This document shows positions 34,278-45,500 of a DNA stretch of 64,000 nt, piece after piece (position 1 is the first letter of the stretch; each line of letters opens with the position of its first letter). Position numbers and translations under genes: made by a program. The notes beneath the pieces are model-generated. The model was not told where the DNA came from. It saw only the letters and a list, made by a program, of their open reading frames with translations, and did not search any database. The stretch lies in the NCBI GenBank assembly GCA_007922305.1, contig ML677386.1, forward strand, positions 7,039,802 through 7,103,801, given 5' to 3'. Origin of the DNA: Dermatemys mawii. Taxonomy: Eukaryota > Chordata > Testudines > Dermatemydidae.

Positions 34278-35408
34278 TAGCTGCACATTCAATATCTTCT
34301 GAGGATAAACTCCAGAATCTCATAATTGTCTTAGATCTCAGATTGCCTTTCTAAATTAAAAATAAAATGTAAAATGTACCCAAAGGCGTCTGTGTATATT
34401 ATATATGCATCCCAACATAACTATATAAAACACACATGCTCTTATAGAATACATCTCTTACATTTTCCTTTGTGTCCATGTATTTTACGCAATTTTAGTA
34501 ACAATTCTAGTTGTAAATGATAACTCAGTGCTAGAGGAGAGAGAATTTTTCTGGGAAAGGCAAATATGGACACGTTCTTTCTGGCAATACAATTAGATTT
34601 TTGTTTTTGCTTAGTGCCTTTTCTTTTGATTTATTTTTTAAACGACTAGATCAACTATTAGAAATTATGTAAAAGGATTCTACAAACAAGTTTGATAACT
34701 TCAGTCATTATATGTGGCCTATAATATTTATCAATAATAGCCCAAGTTTTAGAGTCCTTACTCAGGAAATCATAAGGCGTTTTGACGAAGTAAAAGACTA
34801 TAAGGTTTGATCCATCGGATAGTTCTCCAATTCTTCTTTCCAGAGAATACAAGAAAGAGGAAAGGGTTAAACGTTTCTTATCCCACTCCCTACTTCTTTT
34901 TAATTACTCTAAAACTCTCATCTATTTTACTCTCTAAAGCTTACTTTAAATACAAAAAAGGTTTATGAAAGTGGTTTAATCTTGGAAGCACTTTGGGTAG
35001 GCTCATTTTATTCTGATTATACCAATGGCGGACAATGTATGCACCAAAATCTCCATTTATAGATCAAGTAGTGTACAAGACAGGTTTCACAGTGGTAGCC
35101 CTGGTAGTCTGTAATTACAAATGTCATCGCTTTAGCGCTATTTTTGGCTGGACTCAAGCCATTAAAATAATTTATTTTATATTTTCCCTTTCCGTTTGAG
35201 CTCCGCATTTGACTTCATGAGCACGATCAATACTTAACAAATTCTGATAGAAATAGCCTCTGTACTGGAACAAATCTTGCTTTCCTTACTCATGCAACAC
35301 TCCCATTCACTTGAAAGGGAGTTCTGCATGAATAAAAGGAGCAAAGTTAGGATTCCTACCAATAACTTATTTGTCATAGATCTCAATGTGTCCTGGAATG
35401 TGTTAAAT

Positions 35409-35954
35409 AAGGGGTGGGCAAACTTTTTGGCCGGAGGGCCACAATGGGCTTTAAAATTGTGCGGAGGATCGGGTAGGGAAGGCTGTGCCTCCCCAAACAG
35501 CCTGCCCCTGCCCCTTATCCAACCCCCACTCACTTCCCACCCCCTGACTGCCCCCCTCAGAACCCCCGACCCATCCAACCCCCCCCCCACTCCTTGTCAC
35601 TCTCCGGAACCCCACCCCCCATCTAAGCCCCCTTGCTTTGTTCCCTGACTGCCCCCTCCCGATATCCTCCCATGCTAACCACCACCGCTCTGGGACCCCA
35701 CCACCTAACACCCCACCCCTGCTTACCTTACTCAGCCGGGTGTTCCTCAACCCGGTCCGGCCAGGGAGCACGTGGTGTGCCCAGCCCGTGAGCGCGGGGC
35801 TCAACGGCTCCCCACGCTGGACCAGGCCCCCCAGCCAGGGAGCGCGGAGCGGGCCTGGCTCGGGAGCACGGGGACCTGTGGCGCATGGCTCGTGGGCCGG
35901 ATGAAAATGGCCGGTGGGCCTGATGTGGCCCTGGGCTGTAGTTTGCCACCCCTG
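35409..35954. mobile_element. hAT-type element (546 bp) between DLL1 and FAM120B
   Basis: Ends AAGGGGTGGGCAAACT and rc CAGGGGTGGCAAACTA, flanked by a perfect 8-bp duplication tgttaaat (35401-35408 and 35955-35962). The interior is a long pyrimidine-rich strand (35500-35720) followed by a CpG-rich segment. It encodes no transposase and marks the end of the repeat-free DLL1 upstream zone. Confidence 0.92.
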
Positions 35955-35962
35955 TGTTAAAT

Positions 35963-36675
35963 CCTAAAGTGGTTATGATTATGGACCGGATACTGACTGT
36001 CCAGGGGCATTGACTTCGGTAGGTACATTACTGTGATTCTAGACATTTTGGTAAGATAAGACCATTCTCTTTTTCTATCCCAGTGGCTGGTTCCATGGTG
36101 GGGGAGTCAGGAAAACCTTCTGTTCTTATTTGTTTGCTTGTTTGTTGCTTGAGCAAAGAGTGCAAAATCCAGCCCATGCTTACTTCAGTCTAATCTGTCT
36201 ACTTGGCAGAAGAAGAAATCCAGAGATTGTGGCTACTTGTTGGTTTCAATAAGTGCTAGAAAAACATGAGTTATTCACTGTTTATGAATTTTCAGAGAGT
36301 GGATCTAAATATTCCCATCACTGTAGCCCAAATTTTAGTAACAATGTCATCTGTGTTCACTTGCTACTATAGGGAAAGTGATCTCTTCCATATTCCAAGT
36401 TTAATTATTCACTGTCGTAAGCCCTAACATTTTAAACTCCAAATAATAGCTTAATACAGTATTTATTTATTACTGTAACTCTACTCTACTAAGCTTGAGA
36501 TTAGTCTTTTCCTGTTATATGTATGGCCTAGTAATACAGCCAGTTTTACACTGCAGTTTCAAAACCTGGAAGTAATAATGCTTTGGGGCTTTTGGTTGGT
36601 TTGTTTTCTTTGCACTTGGGCTTTCAAAACTTCCTCCAGTTTCCATGAGGTTATATTTATTTTCTTTGTGGATAC

Positions 36676-36732
<57 letters not shown>

Positions 36733-38330
36733 CAACTACTTTGTAGAAGGTGATTGTATAAAGAGGATGGGTTTGGATGGGGCGGATCGGAGCTTTTGGA
36801 AATGCTCTCCCCTTTTCTGTGAGCATCTGCCTGGAGAAGAACAGATGTGGGCACCTGCGGTGACAGGCTGCATATGTTCCATCCTATTCACAGGCATTCA
36901 GACGTGGCCACAATGGTAAGCCTTTGTGTATGCAGAGTCACTAAATATATTAATCTGTACTCCCTCGAGCTGTGCTCTGTTTATTTTTTCATTGGCAATA
37001 ACATCTGATCTAATCCTGAAATTGGTTCCCCAAAGTCTCTTCTTCCCCCCTGAAAATATGTGAAGTTATTTAAGATTCCACCTGTTGCCTATGGGTTGGA
37101 GTAGGTTATGTGAGCATCTTGTGGGTTGAGAAAGGAGAGCATCAGTGTTAGTATGCTGTTTGCACACACACAGAGGGCCCTGGCATTTTTATAATGATGA
37201 TATTATGTGTGGTCCACTGGTAGGAGAATAAACTGATAGAAACAAATGATATATGGAATGTATATGTAAAATGTATGCAAGCACAAGACAATACCTATTA
37301 AATAAAACAACTAACACCTCCACCATTTCTATTCACTGCCTTTTAAAATGGCACATAAAGTTTCCATGTATCGCATTGTTTATTAAACTCTAGTAGTTAT
37401 TATAAACACGGTCAATAGGCCACGCAGCCAAAAGGTAACATAAATCTCAGATGTAAGACTTAGAATTTTTGAACAATTTTGTTGCATGACTCTTTTATCT
37501 TATCATCTCTTATTCTATTTTGATTTGTTTTCAACCACAATGAGTCCTTTAGTCCCATTGTAGCCAGCACAATACGCATGGATATCAGGCTGTGAATGAA
37601 GACAGAAGCAGTTTAAACAAACCAGGCTCTTTCTTTCCTCTCTGCCTATTGTAATATGAATGGGCCTTCTGCATTCTGCTGCTAGGAAACGCTTTTTTTA
37701 AAACCCAAGTCCAATAAATGGACACAGAGAAAGAGACCCCAATAAAAAAACCAAAGTATTAGAAAAGGTGGAAGACATATTTAAGCAAGTCCTTTTCACA
37801 TCAGCAAATTCTGAAATCCTAAAATGTCCAAGAAAACAAATACATCTTTTATAACGTTACCTCTTCCCTCTGCCCACACATGTGAGGGGTACAGCAAGCC
37901 AACATGATCACTAGTAAGAACTGTTTTGAAACACAGTGCTGCCTTTCAAAAGAAAGAGAGGTGCCCATACTATGGGGTTTTATAATATCGGGATAACAGC
38001 AAGGCATATTTAGGGGGTACAGTTGGGGATACCAGCGGGACAACAGAAAAATAATAAAATACATCTTTCTGCTAGGGTTACCAGAAGGTAATGTACCGAT
38101 CCGGGGTAATAGACACATTGTAGGGAGTGGGACGCAATATATGTACCCCTGGGGAGGGTACAGCGAGATGTAGCCGATTAGAGCTAAGGGGTGTGCTGAC
38201 TGTGTCGGAGTTACGGAGTACCGTGTGTCTGTGAAATAACACAGACACTGCGAGGTACGGAAACGCCCCAGGGCAGGGTGCTCTGGCATGTCTGAACAGC
38301 TGCACCAGGTGCAGCGATGCTACACAGGCA
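35963..38330. other. Intergenic sequence upstream of FAM120B
   Basis: Apart from the microsatellite, A/T-rich sequence without recognised repeats. At 37849-38289 the minus strand has a 146-codon open frame with no recognisable domain, upstream splice signal or good start context; I treat it as chance. Confidence 0.5.
36679..36731 (+). repeat. Compound microsatellite (TC)n(AC)n
   Basis: Sixteen TC units followed by about ten AC units, the same design as at 34211 without the third tract. Confidence 0.93.
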
Positions 38331-38930
38331 TAAAGACCGGTGCCACGGGACGGCACTAGGTGGGATTTACACGGCGGGAGGAGGTGCCCCGCAGTTCACA
38401 GTGGGTGCCTGGGTGTTTCTCCGCGTGCGTGTGGGAGCCCGCGCCGCGGCCGCAGGGCCCGGATTATCGGCGGCTCTGGGTTGGCGGAGACCGAGCACCC
38501 GGCGGGTGGGAGAGTCACGAGATCTCGCGCCGCACGTTCCACTGTCAATCCGCAGCGGGGTACGGGCGTGGGGTGGGGGGAGTGCGCGTGCGCGGTCCCA
38601 CCCTCTGGGAGGAAGCGGAAGCTCAAGCTCGTGTGGCGCGCGGCGGGGTCGCCGGTGTGTGTCGCTAGGTAGGACCCTGGGCGCAGGTGTCTCTCTCCTC
38701 CCCCTCCCCCACCCCCCGCGTCGGAAAGCAAGAAGCTCTGAGCGTCACTGCCCCGTGTGGGGCTGAAATCCAGAGCCGCCAGCCTCGGGGCCCTACAGGT
38801 TAGAAACCCTGAGCCCTAGTGACTGGGATCGCGAGCCCCGCATGGCTCAATATCCCCCTCCGCCCAGCTGAAGCCTGGCGAGTCTCTCTCTTCCCTACTT
38901 ACTGGCCCTGGAGTTTTTATAGCGCGGGGG
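38330..38930 (+). promoter_or_regulatory. FAM120B: CpG-island promoter of FAM120B with NRF1- and ETS-like sites
   Basis: CpG-dense block upstream of the coding exons, no TATA box. A consensus NRF1 site GCGCGTGCGC lies at 38584-38593 and an ETS-type GCGGAAG just after (about 38614-38620), the usual set-up of a housekeeping promoter. Candidate non-coding exon 1 donors are the AG/GTAGGA near 38668-38673, CAG/GTTAGA near 38798-38803 and ATGG/GTAAGG at 39081-39090. I cannot choose between them. Confidence 0.6.
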
Positions 38931-41506
38931 GGGGGGGAGCTCAGAAAGAAAAAGGTTGAGAATCTCTAATGTGGACAACCCCGAATTGGTACCCGCGTCC
39001 GTTTCAGCGGGGAGCTTGAGGACTGATTGCACCTGGAGACTGAACTGTCTCACCTCTCAGAGGTGGTGGCCTGTCAGGTCATGGGTAAGGCCCAGCGGAG
39101 AAGTGGGGCAATGCAGGGAGCTTGCACTGCTGCTGTTGCTCAGGCAGTAGCTCTTCTGTGGTTAAAAAGAAGACTTAAACCTCTAGAACTGTCTGTTATC
39201 TTTCACCAGCACTAAAATTAATGCACAGAAAGTAGTATTGTGTTGATTACATCTGCTCTGAGTATGGTTAAATGATAGTGCTGAAAATACTGACGGCAGC
39301 ATTGCTGTTATTGGGCAATAGTGGGAAGTTTTCTGAAAATGTCTCTGGTATAGCCTGGGCTTAGTTATGTGGGAAAATGTTTCAGATATTGATACAGCCA
39401 TGAAGGCTGGAGAATATTTGCATCACCTTTAGATAGTGATGCTTCTGAATTATTTAGTGCAGCTTTTTCCTTCAGCACCTGGATGGGGAAAGAGTGTTTC
39501 CTTTTCTTGGCTCTTCATAGCTAAAACTGTTGCTTGGAGCCAGTGCATTTCTGCAGAAATCATGTGGGTTCCTTTCAAAAACCCAGTGGCAGAGCTCACC
39601 ACATCACCCGGTGTAACTGCAAACAGTAGTACCTGGGTGGTGGAAGGATTCTTTCCGTTCACAACTGTTTCTGGGTCTCTATGGAAATGTGATAACTTCC
39701 TTTTAAGGAACTCTTTATGGTGCAATTGTATACACCAGTACTCAGACTAAAGAGATGTGTACCTCTCGTGATCACAGGTGCAACTGTGAGTGAAAACTTC
39801 TGTTTTATGACACACACAGCTGGAATTTGAAGGACACCCACATGGCCCTAGAAATAGTGCTTGGGAAAGCAACACTACTTTATACACCTGTTCCGTAGTG
39901 ATGGGGATAATAATTCTATTTTTACAAAAGATAATATCCACAGAGTAGTTCTAGATTGCTTTAAACATTTCATCCCACTTCACACTGAAGAGGGTGTTTG
40001 AAAACTGCATGTGACAGGTGTTACAACTCTGAGGAGGAAGAAAGACTCAAGCACCTTTCAGAGTTGTAAATTCATGATACTTTTCGTATTCAATTTCTTT
40101 TTTTAACAACACTCCTGAGGTAGCTTGTAATTCAAAATGTGAGAAATGAACAGTGTGAAAGACAGGAATTCTTGTACTTAATTAAAACAGGCAGTGAATT
40201 TCCTCACTGTTTGTGTGAGAAAGGAGGGGACAATTTTGAATAAAGTCAAAGTAAAAAGAAAAACGAGCTTGTCTTGCTGCATAAAAAATTCAGTATTGTC
40301 ACTAGCAGGTTTCGGTAAAAAATCCTTTGAAATAAAAAGCCTTCGTATTAGTAGAAAAAGACAGCTATCATCAAAGCTGTGCAAGTCATTTAATATGAGC
40401 AGAGATTTCTATAAACAAAAATGGAGGTGATTGAAGGTTTTAATTTTAACCCTTCTTCCATACTTATTTTCACAATATATAACTTGGGTTCCTTTGCATG
40501 TTTTAAACACAGAAAATGATGGGGGAATCCATATTTCTGTTATTGTTTGGCAGTTTTTTAATAAAGAAAAATCTGATTTCATCCCTTCCTTGTATTAAGA
40601 TTGTAGCCAGTATGTATTATTTTTTCTATTTAGATTCATTTATTCAAAATGAATATGAGTTATAGTGACCATTTAAAAATATTAATCCTTTTAACAGTCA
40701 AGTTATCATAAACTTACTACATATAAGTAGGGACGTAATTATTTAAGTGTGATTCTGAAATTTAGCTTTTGAGTCTTGAAAATACATGATAATAAAATGC
40801 ATAAGATTTTAAAATCAAAATACAATGGAGGCAACTAAAACAGCATGCAGAAATATGGGTCTCAGTCTCGGAGTTGGATTTATGAGAATGGACCATTGAC
40901 TGTACAGTACTGAGCTTCAAGTAGGCATGGAGGTTTGCCTGCGTGGATCCAATGGCAGGTTCAAGGCCGTGGGCTGATTTTAATAGTTGTTGAGCCCCTG
41001 TTTCCACTGACTTCAGTTAGAGTTGTGGGTGCTGAGGGTCTCTGAAAGTCAAGCTAGTAGTCTTTATGTTATAAACCCCCGTGGTAAAGGAAAAATTATG
41101 CACTTTTTACTCTCAATATCTGTTTGAGTCCCTATACACAAACACAGTGAATTTTTAAAGTAGACTTTGTTTTTGTATTAAAAATAAATCTGTTTACTTG
41201 CGCTTTGTTCATCTTGATTTTTTAAAGTAATACTTTTAGCATAGATTATAATGTTTTGTGCTGATATGGTGAGCACTAAAGATGGAAGGCAAAGTGCATC
41301 ACAAAGATGGATAGGTTTTATCCCCCAGTTTAGAGATGGAAAAACAGGTTTAGAGAGTTAAGGCCTAAGATAACGCAAGGAATCATGAAGAAAAATAGAA
41401 ACAACTCCATTCGTTGAACTCCCAGTTCCCTTGTCTAATCATTGAATATTGCTTCTCTCTTAATATTGTGGTTTAGAACATTTTTGTTTTATTTTTCTTT
41501 TTTCAG
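38931..41506 (+). other. FAM120B: FAM120B intron 1 (approximate)
   Basis: From the CpG island to the exon 2 acceptor. No transposon of any size recognised, but a SINE-like tail may lie at 41270-41390. A strong-looking donor (ATGG/GTAAGG, 39081-39090) inside suggests an alternative 5' UTR exon. Confidence 0.5.
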
Positions 41507-42553
41507 AGAATTCATCTTAAAAAGAGATCAACTATGGGCATTAAAGGTTTGCAGTGGTTTGTGGCAAACAGTTGCCCTGATGCATGTACAATGGTAAATC
41601 TGAAGGAAATGGCAGAAAAACATCACATCAGTCATCCTGACTCTCCTCCTGTAATTGTGGTAGATGCCATGGGTTGTATTCGGCACTGGTACACACCAGA
41701 GTCCTGGGTCTGTGGTGGCCAGTGGCAAGAGTACCTTGCTAATTTGCAGGATTTTATTAAAGCTTTTATGGCAGCTGATATTAAGCTGGTGTTCTACTTT
41801 GACGGTGTGGTGGAGCAGAAAAAGAGAGATGAATGGGTCAAACGAAGATTGAAGAACAACAAAGAAATAGCCAGAATCTTTCAGTATCTCAAGTCCTGTA
41901 GACAACAACCAGGGAGAGGGATGTTCTTTATTCCTTCAGGGTTGGCAACTTTTACACGCTTTGCCTTAAAGTCTCTTGGTCAAGAAACAATATGTTCATT
42001 GCAAGAGGCAGACTATGAAGTAGCCTCTTACGGGCTGCAAAATAATTGCATGGGAATTCTTGGACAAGATACTGACTACCTCATCTATAACACCTCTCCC
42101 TATTTTTCTATTAATAAGCTCTCCTTGGACAGGATGGTCACCGTTATGTACTCTAGAGAGAACTTCTGTCATGCACTGGGCCTCAAGATAACGGACCTCC
42201 CTCTTTTTGCTTGCCTGCTTGGGAATGATATAATTTCAGAAGACATTTTGGAGGGTTTTTGGCAGAAATGTGTAGCTTCATGTCCTCCAAAGAGCCAGAG
42301 CTATGACAAAAGGGCTAACATAATTCTAGCTGTAGCAAGCTATATATCAAGAGTTCCATGCTCATATGATAGCCTGAAAGACTTGGAAGAAATGCTACCT
42401 TTGGCATCAGACAAACAATTACTTTACAGGGGAGTGGAGTCCTATCTCTTGTCTGGTCAACAGTCTCCATGGCTTCTTCCCAGGGTATCAAATTCTCAAA
42501 TACACCTGGTCAAGCAAGAAACAGCCATATGTCCAGATCAGGAGATCTTTCAG
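41507..42553 (+). CDS. FAM120B: FAM120B exon 2: start codon and PIN/XPG-like domain
   Basis: The acceptor is a long T-tract ending TTTTTTCAG; 27 nt of 5' UTR precede the ATG at 41534. It encodes 340 codons ending ...PDQEIFQ before GTATCT, phase 0. The acidic set of FEN1-type nucleases is visible: D44 (VVDAM), D90 (FYFDG), E158 and D160 (QEADYE), D179 and D181 (GQDTDYL) and D232 (GNDI). The classic helical arch and DNA-binding loops of FEN1 are not obvious, and no nuclease activity is established for the family. Confidence 0.94.
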
Positions 42554-45500
42554 GTATCTCATCTCTTATAGCTTTGCCATCACCCTTTTGCTGTAAAAGT
42601 TTACTGACCTCATGATGAGTGGATTCAATATATCTTTTTTTTTCTCCAGGCAAAATATTGTTTTCCTTATTGAATGCTAAGTCTGATCCTGAAATAGTCG
42701 GGAGTTTTACGGGCAATGGTACTTCAGGATTAAGCTAAGAATAGTCTTTTTCCTTGAGTGAATCAAGTCTTTTTTTGGTAACCAGAAACACTGAGATTTG
42801 TTAATTCTCTAATATATTTTGTAAGACTTTTTTCATTTACATGACCATATTAAATCTATGGCAGTTTATTAAGAGGAAACTTTGAGGCTTTTAGAAATTG
42901 TGTGTAGGATCTAATTTAAGAGCCATATTTTGTTAGGTGCCCATAGGCTTTGAACATACGATCTCTCTGTCTACTTCTCTTAATTGTCTTAAAAAAACCC
43001 TCTCTGAGTATAATTTGAAAATATATTTTATATTTAAATTATGATTTCCATCCAAAAGATTCCAAAGCACTTATAAACAAATAAAAACCACACAGTATTC
43101 ACTTAGTCCACCTTTAAAATGCAGCCTCACTGAGATAAAATATAGCAATCGTTTAAAGATACACATCCACATATAATTGATTGTAATGACTCCTGTTAGA
43201 GTGGTAAGGCCAAAATGAAGAATAATATTATTTCTGATTGAAAATGCAAAGGAAATTTAGGTAGGTAAAATTTAATTATCTAGGGCTATGTCTACACTAC
43301 AACCTATGTCGACAACACTTATGTCGCTCTGGGGTGTGAATATTCCAACCCTCTGAGCGACATAAGTTACACCGACATAAGCGTTCATGTGCACAGCGCT
43401 ATGTTGGCAGGAGAAGCTCTCTCCCGCTTGCAGAGATGATTTTTTTTATGCCAACTGGAGAGCTCTCATGTCAAGCATAGAGCGTCTTCACCAGATGCAC
43501 TGCAGCTGCATTGGTACAGCTGTGCCTCTGTCACAGTGGCCATATAGACATACCCTAAGTTGGAATAAGGCCGGACACCAGAGTTAAGATCCTTTCTCTT
43601 CTGGTACATACCATGTATCATAGGAGTGTAGGGCTGGAAGGGACCTTGAGATGTCATCATAGTCATTACCTCGGTTTGATCTTTAATCTGAAAGGATGCA
43701 GTTTCCTATGATGATGAGGTAGTATAATAAAATGAGTTGTTAAATGATAATATCAGGAAGCTCCACTTAAGACTCTGGCCCTGTTGTACTTTTTTCTTTA
43801 TAAACCCTAAGTAAAGAAGTTCCTGCCCCAAAGAACTTACAGTCTAATTTTAGATATATGGTTTGTTTTTCCATGCTTAAACATTGACAAATCAAATACA
43901 ACTGCTCACATTTTGGAATGAACACAACTTTACCATCTTAAATGCAGACAAGTCCACATATATACCTCAATTCCAGCCTGGATACATTGGCTTCCAAGGC
44001 TGCTTGTCTTGAAAATTTGCACCTCTTGTGTCTGCCTGTTTATATACAATGGAAACATCTTTCAGGATTCAGTGTCAATTACACTTGTATCCATGGTTAG
44101 TATGGAGCCCAGCTTGTGTTTTGACTTCTCAGTGTATTGTAAATATTGGACTTCTGGTATATTGTGGCAATGAAACTTGCAATTTTACAAAATTTGTTAA
44201 TTCATGTCTATGCAAGCTGTATGCCTAAAATAAAATTAAATGAAGTATATTATTAGTGTGGCATATTTTGTACCAAGTCCTAATCCAATTTTGTAGCATC
44301 TAAAATAGGCTATCAGAATAAAATGTATTACTTCATTGAGGATGTAAATTGGCAAAATAGCTATAAACACCTCTTCTGGAGTAGCCATCACTGCTATGCT
44401 AATAGGTGCTGCAGATAACTGCTAGAGCAATGAGTGCTATAAAAAACCTGATACAAGTCTTTCATTTATTGATTTTTATATACAGCTGATTTTGTAAACT
44501 GAAGCCCTGTTTACTTTGGACAGTAAAGATTTTGATTACCTTTTATGCTTATCCAAAATTTTTCCTCCCCTGCTCCCCGCTGTTGTGCAGAGTGCTGTGC
44601 ACTGATTGATTGCCAGCATGTTCCTTGTAAATAGCTGCATTTCAGTGGTGGAATGTGGATCCTTTGGGATAAAAGATGCTATATAAATGTGAAATATTGC
44701 TGATAGGTTTCACTGTGGCATCTGTGGCCTTGTAATTTACATAGCTATTTTGAGTGTACAAACCAGGGGAAAATCATGAAAACCTGAAATAATTTTTGTA
44801 AAACAAGCTATGCTCGTCCTTAGTGTAGCATCAGCAAAGCTTGCTTCCAAGTGTGGGCCCCTGAGCTCCTAAATAGAGATTGGAAGTGTTGCAGAAATAA
44901 TGATCTTGGCCTCTTGTAGTATGTTGCTTTCCAGTGACAGTTTTTAGGCCTTGTCTTCTCTGTTAATAAAGGTGAGGTCAGTACTGTTACTGTACCCCTG
45001 CCTGGGATTGACTTCACCCAGTTTACAACACAGTAAAACTAAAGTGCTTTGTCTTCGCTGTGTTTTCATCTCGGGATAGCCTACACATGTTAGTTACCCC
45101 CAAATTAAAAAAATACACCTTTTTTAGAAGTGTAGACAAGGCCTCAGCTGACAAAGAGTAGTACTGATTTTCTCTGATGGGAGTTACTGGTAGCAAAGAT
45201 ATTGCCACTAGTTGCCATTGAGAATGGAGAGTGGGGGAGTAATAGGAAGAGAATGATTGAATTCCTGACGACTCCTCTCCACAAAAAATGACACACAAAT
45301 GAGAATATATTATTTCACTTTTGCTTAAAGCAAAATGTAGGATTATGATATTTTGAAATATCAGTTGTTTCCTTACTGGGCATCATTTCCCTGAGATCAG
45401 AGGAAATATTTATTTTAAAAATAAGTTAATTTTGCCATTTTTGTTTTCTTAATTTTAAAGTAGAAAATAAATTAATTCTTCCCCATTTGAACAGCTAGTT

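Larger units (their letters stand above)
28991..35400. other. Repeat-poor DLL1 upstream region
   Basis: About 6.4 kb with no recognisable LINE, SINE or MITE, only a (TC)(AC)(AG) microsatellite at 34211-34277. It contains octamers (30614-30621, 31459-31466), E-boxes and GATA cores. No open frame looks coding. Best read as cis-regulatory DNA shared by, or lying between, DLL1 and FAM120B. Confidence 0.6.
42554..45494 (+). other. FAM120B: FAM120B intron 2
   Basis: 2.9 kb. Holds a MITE-like element (about 43283-43560) and a CR1 3' end (43615-43680). The rest is A/T-rich. I see no exon that could replace the missing repeat region of the mammalian protein. Confidence 0.75.

Noticed and set aside
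35234..35960. Pro-rich and Gly-rich open frames upstream of FAM120B
   Set aside because: Fall in the non-coding interior of a hAT element with clear ends and target duplication.
37849..38289. 146-codon open frame on the minus strand beside the FAM120B CpG island
   Set aside because: No recognisable domain, no splice context, mixed composition; length is within chance for one such frame in 64 kb.
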